Assembly: GCA_009774585.1 (NCBI GenBank)
Contig: VSOA01000012.1
Location: 1 to 28,259 of the forward strand
Direction: 5' to 3'
Length of the DNA: 28,259 nucleotides
From: Lachnospiraceae bacterium
GTDB lineage: Bacteria > Bacillota > Clostridia > Lachnospirales > Lachnospiraceae
Part shown: positions 24,564 to 28,259 of the stretch, piece after piece
Numbering within the stretch: position 1 is the stretch's first letter
Layout: the number at the start of each line of letters is the position of its first letter
The notes under the pieces: generated by a model
What the model saw: the letters and a program-made list of their open reading frames with translations, nothing else
What the model was told of the DNA's origin: nothing
The model's database searches: none
Made by a program: the position numbers and the translations under genes

Positions 24564-25211
24564 TCACCAAAGCGCCTTTTCCAGTTCTTCCACCGTCTCC
24601 ACAATCACATCGGCGCCTGCCTCTTCCAGTTCCCCGCAAGCGGCATATCCGTACGCCACGCCGATAGAATCAATGCCATACGCCTTGGCGCCCTCGACAT
24701 CAAACTTCCTATCGCCCACCATAACAATGTCATGCCCGTTTCCGTCGCACAGAAGCTGCCGCAGCGCTTCCTCCACGACTTCCTCTTTCTTAACCCGCGT
24801 CCCGTCAAGCTCGCTTCCCACAACCACGTCAAAATAAGATAAGATCTCAAAGTGCTCTAAAATCTGCTTTACAAATACGGTCGGCTTACTGGAAGCTACC
24901 GCCAGCCGTCGTCCCGCCTGTTTTAACCGTTCAAGCATCTGCGCTATTCCCGGATAAATGTCATTTTCAAATAAACCGACCGTAGAAAACCGCTCTCTGT
25001 AATAAATAACCGCCTGCTGCACTGTTTCGTCATCAAACCCGTAAAATTCCCGAAAGCTGTCTGTCAGCGGCGGTCCGATAAAGGGTTCCAGCTCATCCAA
25101 ATCCGGCTCCTCAATGCCCAGCTTGTGGAGTGCATACTGCACACAGCTTGTAATACCTATTTTCGGGTCTGTCAATGTTCCATCCAAGTCAAATAATATA
25201 TACTGATACAT
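24564..25211 (-). CDS. HAD-family phosphatase, Gph-like
   Basis: This 215-residue protein is a class I haloacid dehalogenase phosphatase with the cap inserted after motif I. Motif I is DLDGT (Asp8 nucleophile, Asp10 acid/base), followed by DPKIGITSCVQYAL, typical of the phosphoglycolate phosphatase/5'-nucleotidase-like subgroup. Motif II is ASSKP near residue 106, a lysine in VKKEE near 140 gives motif III, and motif IV is VGDRKFDVEGAKA near 165-177. The natural substrate cannot be assigned. The ATG at 25209-25211 has GAGG 8 nt upstream; an ATG six codons earlier has unsuitable spacing. It follows a candidate 31-aa ORF by 11 nt under a clear promoter and precedes the broken gene. Confidence 0.9.
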   Translation of the reverse strand: MYQYILFDLDGTLTDPKIGITSCVQYALHKLGIEEPDLDELEPFIGPPLTDSFREFYGFDDETVQQAVIYYRERFSTVGLFENDIYPGIAQMLERLKQAGRRLAVASSKPTVFVKQILEHFEILSYFDVVVGSELDGTRVKKEEVVEEALRQLLCDGNGHDIVMVGDRKFDVEGAKAYGIDSIGVAYGYAACGELEEAGADVIVETVEELEKALW

Positions 25212-25222
25212 GTATGTTTCCT

Positions 25223-25318
25223 CTACCATCTCTCCATATTCTTCCGGTGTTTATCCAGATAAATTTCTTTCAACTCTTCTTCCATTGCATCGTCTGTCTC
25301 ATCAAGTCTTTGGCACAT
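25223..25318 (-). CDS. Candidate small protein (31 aa)
   Basis: An ATG at 25316-25318 with AAGGAG 4 nt upstream opens a 31-codon frame rich in acidic and basic residues (MCQRLDETDDAMEEELKEIY then LDKHRKNMERW). An in-frame TAA eight codons upstream shows it is complete at its N-terminus. It lies about 28 nt after the predicted start of transcription and ends 11 nt before the HAD start, so translation could be coupled. I do not recognise it. It may be a real small protein or a leader frame. Confidence 0.4.
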   Translation of the reverse strand: MCQRLDETDDAMEEELKEIYLDKHRKNMERW

Positions 25319-25352
25319 CCTACTCCTTCTTCTCGTTTACACTCTTTTACCC

Positions 25353-25381
25353 AGTATATTCATCCCTATCTTCAAAATCAA
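25353..25381 (-). promoter_or_regulatory. Promoter for the small ORF/HAD phosphatase operon
   Basis: On the minus strand, TTGATT (25376-25381) and TATACT (25353-25358) are separated by 17 bp. Transcription would start near 25346. Confidence 0.7.
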
Positions 25382-25474
25382 GTCTTTCAGGTTACATTAA
25401 CAGGATTTCCTTACCTAAAACGCCCTTCGCACTTTGAAGTTGCGCAGTTTAAAAAAATAGCGCATGCAGATTGG

Positions 25475-25503
25475 TTGCAGTCTGTCATGCCAGACACTAT
25501 ACT
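25475..25503 (+). promoter_or_regulatory. Promoter of the XRE/GyrI-like regulator, with spacer dyad
   Basis: TTGCAG (25475-25480) and TATACT (25498-25503) are separated by 17 bp. Within the spacer, GTCTG (25480-25484) and CAGAC (25491-25495) form an inverted repeat around TCATGC, a plausible site for autoregulation. Confidence 0.65.
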
Positions 25504-25545
25504 GATAATACGGCGCGGCGTAAAAAAGAAAAGGAGAATATTTGA

Positions 25546-26214
25546 ATGAGTTTCGGTAAAAATTTACAGTTTTTAAGACATCTGAGGGGAAATATGACAC
25601 AAGAGGAACTGGCTGAAAAAATGAATCTCAGCCGTCAGACCATATCAAAATGGGAACTGGATGCAACGCAGCCTGAAATGGACAAGGCTATAGAACTTTG
25701 CAAGCTTTTCAACTGCTCGCTGGACAACTTATTCCGCGATGATATGGTTGTCTGCGGCGAATCATATACAAATTTACGTGTAGAGACCGTCCCCGCTTTC
25801 CGTTATATCAAACATGCCGTTGTAAGTTCCGAACCGGAGGGAGACGCAATCGACAGAGTATTTTCTATTGCCCGTAAATGCGGCGTAGATAATCCTCGTG
25901 TCATTGGCTGGGATTTTCCAAACGTATCACAGGAGCAGATTAACGTTTTCAATATGCACGGCTATGAAGCGGCATGGATACTGCCTGACGGGGTTGTTCC
26001 TCCTGACAGGGAAATACACGAACAGAGCGACCACAAGTACGCCGCGATACACGTCGAAACCCCCTTTGAGAATCCTTTTGTGACCATTCCTAACGCTTAT
26101 AAAACTCTAATGGAGTATATGCGCGTGAACGGTCTCGAGCACACGGAAAAGGACGTGATTCCCTGCTTTGAAACCGATGGGGAGAGTATGGATATCTATA
26201 TTGCCTGTAAGTAG
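25546..26214 (+). CDS. XRE-type HTH regulator with GyrI-like effector-binding domain
   Basis: This 222-residue protein has an N-terminal lambda-repressor-like helix-turn-helix (about 5-65: FLRHLRGNMTQEELAEKM, then LSRQTISKWELDATQPEMDKAI). The C-terminal ~145 residues resemble the GyrI/SOUL small-molecule-binding fold: a strand VETVPAFRYIKHAVV near 76-90, GWDFPNV near 124, YEAAWILPDG near 142, YAAIHVETPF near 165, and the final ETDGESMDIYIACK. GyrI-like domains bind diverse, often cationic or aromatic compounds; MerR/AraC pairings are more familiar to me than XRE ones. It probably controls its own promoter or the divergent HAD operon about 300 bp away. AAGGAG lies 9 nt before the ATG. Confidence 0.85.
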   Translation: MSFGKNLQFLRHLRGNMTQEELAEKMNLSRQTISKWELDATQPEMDKAIELCKLFNCSLDNLFRDDMVVCGESYTNLRVETVPAFRYIKHAVVSSEPEGDAIDRVFSIARKCGVDNPRVIGWDFPNVSQEQINVFNMHGYEAAWILPDGVVPPDREIHEQSDHKYAAIHVETPFENPFVTIPNAYKTLMEYMRVNGLEHTEKDVIPCFETDGESMDIYIACK

Positions 26215-26254
26215 TGCATTTGACTGCACTGCCGATAACACGCAAGCGTTAAGC

Positions 26255-26282
26255 AGGGACTGTCGTGAAATAGACAGTCCCT
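26255..26282. terminator. Weak terminator hairpin between convergent genes
   Basis: AGGGACTGTC (26255-26264) pairs with GACAGTCCCT (26273-26282) over 10 bp around an 8-nt loop. It follows the regulator stop by about 40 nt, but the T-run after it (ATTTAAA) is poor. It also faces the 3' end of the minus-strand HAD gene. Confidence 0.55.
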
Positions 26283-26302
26283 ATTTAAAGGACGCCGCCA
26301 TA

Positions 26303-27046
26303 TCAAACGGACAATTCTTTCAAAACCGCTATCATTTCACGCCAGTCATGAAGATGCAGATAATCGAAATCGACTGTCAGACCTTCATTTTGATGCTTGT
26401 ACGGATTGATGTCCCCCGGCGTATCCGCCTCATACAGAACCGGATAGATTCCGGCATGATGCGCGCCAATGATGTCGTTCATAATGCTGTCGCCGCAGTA
26501 CCAGACCTGTCCGGCTGACAGCCCCGCCTTCTTAAGCCCGATTTCAAACAGCATCTTATCCGGCTTTCTAATGATGTACTCACTGGACGCCATCACAAAC
26601 TCAAACTTATTGCACGGCAGCAATCTGTTGACTCTATTAGTCAGTGCATTGCCGGACCAGCCAATATTGCTGATGACCGCTGTCCGTATGTCATTCTGAT
26701 GCAGATAATCCAGCATTTCTTCCGCATAAGGCATGACTGCGCCTTGTGATGCGGCATTCCACTCAATTTCTTCCAGTTCCTCATAGGGAATACTGAACTT
26801 GATTCCCAGATATTCATACACAAGCTTCATAAATTGCCGTTGATGAAGCTCGATGCCGCTGTCCCTCGCCGTCTTAAACCGGCCGAACATCCCCTGCACA
26901 TGTTCGTAAATCTGTTCCACAGTAAGGTTTTGCGAATTTTCCACAATATACGGATATGCCGCCTCCTCGCAGCGCTTCGCATCAAAGCCCGGCTCATAAA
27001 GCAGCGTATGCCCATAGTCAAATATAATCATCTCCGGTTTTTTCAT
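26303..27046 (-). CDS. HAD-superfamily hydrolase with altered motif I (DYGHT)
   Basis: This 247-residue protein has HAD motifs: nucleophile Asp10 in FDYGHTL, motif II ISNIGWSG near residue 125, a lysine in RKPDKMLFEIGLKKAG near 158-173 (motif III), and motif IV WYCGDSIMNDIIGAHHAG near 182-199. The second aspartate of the usual DxDGT is glycine here (Asp10-x-Gly12), so the normal phosphatase acid/base is missing and the chemistry may differ from standard phosphatases. Length and cap position resemble YjjG/YfnB-like proteins. The start codon lies within the end of the DUF1848 gene (29-nt overlap), with AAGGAG about 10 nt upstream, so the two are probably translationally coupled. Confidence 0.85.
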   Translation of the reverse strand: MKKPEMIIFDYGHTLLYEPGFDAKRCEEAAYPYIVENSQNLTVEQIYEHVQGMFGRFKTARDSGIELHQRQFMKLVYEYLGIKFSIPYEELEEIEWNAASQGAVMPYAEEMLDYLHQNDIRTAVISNIGWSGNALTNRVNRLLPCNKFEFVMASSEYIIRKPDKMLFEIGLKKAGLSAGQVWYCGDSIMNDIIGAHHAGIYPVLYEADTPGDINPYKHQNEGLTVDFDYLHLHDWREMIAVLKELSV

Positions 27047-27983
27047 GATTGCCGTTCTCCTTCTCTTCTTTCTTCGAAGATTTCACCTTACGTTCCGTAA
27101 TCCTGTCTTCTTCCGTAATCTGCCCGCACAGAATCGGAGATGCCGCGTCGTACAAGCTGCTTATCCTTATCACTCGTTCCATACTGTTGTTTGCATAGCA
27201 ATACAGACAGCCGTTCCGGCATGTATCGTATGTTCCGACCTCGATGCTCTCAATGCAGCCGCACTCTTTGCGCTGGTTTTTATCTTTGTCCGCCTGTATG
27301 CGGCAGCCCGTAATCTGCTCGATCAATTTCTTGTCAATACAACAGTTATGCTCTATTCCGCATGCAGACAGGTCTATCTTCTCCGCACAGCTTCCGACCT
27401 TCATCCCATTTTCCTCTGCTATGCGCGCAATCTCCCCCGCAAATGCCGTCAGTTCACTGTCCGGCAGCATATATGGACGCAGTGCCGCCATGCTTTTTGC
27501 ATTTTTGGCATAATCATCTACAAAACTGATGACGCATCTTGAAGTAAATCCACGCAAAGCGTCTGCTATGTGTCCGAAGGCTCTCAGATGGTATGCCGGC
27601 GTATATCTGTGCGTAAACAGAATCGGGTCGTACCGCCAGATCACTCTTTCCTGTCCGATTCTGTGTGATAATTCCTGAAAAACCGGAATCATATGTTTCT
27701 TTTTATGGGGAACACTCCGCTCGATATCGCTGCCATACCCCGTCAGCGTAAATTGGAAATAGAACGGATACGCCGCTAATTCATCCAGTCTGTCAAGCAT
27801 CGGCTCCGGGTTTTTCGTCCAGAATACAATACAGTCAACTAATTTGGGCGACAACGCAATCTTACTGACTTGATGCGCGTTCATAGGATTACGCACATAC
27901 AGATACCCCTCTTTTATTCTGTTCAGAAACCAGTCCGCATAGTAATTGGGAATATCCGTTCTGCGGCTTACACTTAGTATCAT
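27018..27983 (-). CDS. DUF1848 protein with C-terminal CxxxCxxC cluster motif
   Basis: I recognise this 321-residue protein as the DUF1848 family, of unknown function. Signatures are MILSVSRRTDIPNYYADWF at the N-terminus, YVRNPMN near 30, IVFWTKNPEPM near 52, FQFTLTGYG near 77, VIWRYDPI near 114 and VISFVDDY near 151. Near the C-terminus lie further cysteines and the motif C255-x3-C259-x2-C262 (TCRNGCLYCYAN), the same spacing as a radical SAM cluster site but at the opposite end of the protein from usual. I chose the ATG at 27981-27983 because AGGAGG lies 6 nt upstream; a longer frame starting at 28052 has no such site. It overlaps the following HAD gene by 29 nt and has its own promoter. Confidence 0.85.
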   Translation of the reverse strand: MILSVSRRTDIPNYYADWFLNRIKEGYLYVRNPMNAHQVSKIALSPKLVDCIVFWTKNPEPMLDRLDELAAYPFYFQFTLTGYGSDIERSVPHKKKHMIPVFQELSHRIGQERVIWRYDPILFTHRYTPAYHLRAFGHIADALRGFTSRCVISFVDDYAKNAKSMAALRPYMLPDSELTAFAGEIARIAEENGMKVGSCAEKIDLSACGIEHNCCIDKKLIEQITGCRIQADKDKNQRKECGCIESIEVGTYDTCRNGCLYCYANNSMERVIRISSLYDAASPILCGQITEEDRITERKVKSSKKEEKENGNHEKTGDDYI

Positions 27984-28071
27984 AGCGTACCTCCTGACCG
28001 TACTATCATCCATATTTCTCCAAGATTCCCCAATCCGAGTCACATCCTCCATTCCAATTCATGTCCCATTC

Positions 28072-28100
28072 ATTATACATCGTAATCATTTCTTGTGAAA
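28072..28100 (-). promoter_or_regulatory. Promoter of the DUF1848/HAD operon
   Basis: On the minus strand, TTTCAC (28095-28100) and a perfect TATAAT (28072-28077) preceded by TG are separated by 17 bp. The leader to the DUF1848 start would be about 80 nt. Further upstream, ATTACA-TTC-TGTAAT (28209-28223) is a 15-nt dyad of unknown role. Confidence 0.7.
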
Positions 28101-28259
28101 GGCACATTACGGGAACGTTATCTAATACACCGATTTGAACTTGTAACAAAAAGAAAATAAGATTGCTTTTTTTACATAAATCACTATAATACAAATAGGA
28201 ATTAAATAATTACATTCTGTAATAATTTTTTCAAATATGTATATCCTATTGTAAAAAGG

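Noticed and set aside
1..28259. CRISPR array, tRNA, rRNA, prophage or insertion sequence
   Set aside because: No regularly spaced direct repeats, no tRNA-like T-arm or CCA signatures outside coding sequence, and no transposase, integrase or phage gene was seen on either strand.

Overview
The window reads as chromosomal DNA of a low-to-moderate GC anaerobic Firmicute, most likely a gut-type Lachnospiraceae (Clostridia). The reasons are strong AGGAGG-type ribosome binding sites, sigma-A promoters close to TTGACA-17-TATAAT, a Bacillus/Clostridium-type LexA box, a sensory [FeFe]-hydrogenase, a BlaI/M56 pair and a Firmicute-type HPr-like protein. The genus call is inference. I saw no tRNA, rRNA, CRISPR array, transposase or prophage gene. 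About 18 intact protein genes are present, most on the minus strand; only nfo, asnA and an XRE/GyrI-like regulator are on plus.

Layout. 1-299: AT-rich leader and weak promoter. 300-1163 (+): endonuclease IV. 1188-3581 (-): PD-(D/E)XK nuclease fused to an XPD/DinG-type helicase. 3739-3963 (-): HPr-like protein without the phospho-histidine. 4209-6366 (-): two-gene putative DNA repair operon (DUF4130 protein and SplB-like radical SAM protein) behind a strong promoter with a perfect LexA box. 6651-7661 (+): AsnA. 7754-8636 (-): PAS protein and acyl-CoA thioesterase, whose promoter lies within a perfect 32-nt palindrome. 8776-14847 (-): glutamate synthase gltB-gltD, with an intrinsic terminator just after its likely promoter. 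15105-19060 (-): a probable operon of hydrogenase/chemoreceptor fusion, MBL-fold hydrolase and membrane-anchored EEP phosphatase. 19238-20131 (-): CPBP membrane protease, preceded by a 95-nt structured inverted-repeat element. 20469-23637 (-): BlaI repressor and M56 BlaR1-like sensor protease with a duplicated, non-PBP sensor region and clear twin operators. 23836-24541 (-): broken gene with an internal junction. 24564-25318 (-): HAD phosphatase and a candidate 31-aa peptide behind one promoter. 25546-26214 (+): XRE/GyrI-like regulator. 26303-27983 (-): HAD protein and DUF1848 protein, overlapping.

Themes. The first 6.4 kb is rich in DNA repair: Nfo, the nuclease-helicase, and the radical SAM/DUF4130 pair, which the sequence places under SOS control. 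This pair is the best candidate for an uncharacterised system here. The second is the soluble hydrogenase-chemoreceptor, which combines an H-cluster domain lacking the usual proton-relay cysteine with a methyl-accepting signalling tip; it suggests hydrogen or redox sensing coupled to chemotaxis-type signalling. AsnA and GltBD are ordinary nitrogen assimilation genes, but the gltB leader looks attenuated.

All functional calls come from reading motifs by eye. No searches, structure predictions or alignments were run. Start codons were chosen by ribosome-binding-site spacing, and several are shorter than the longest possible frame.
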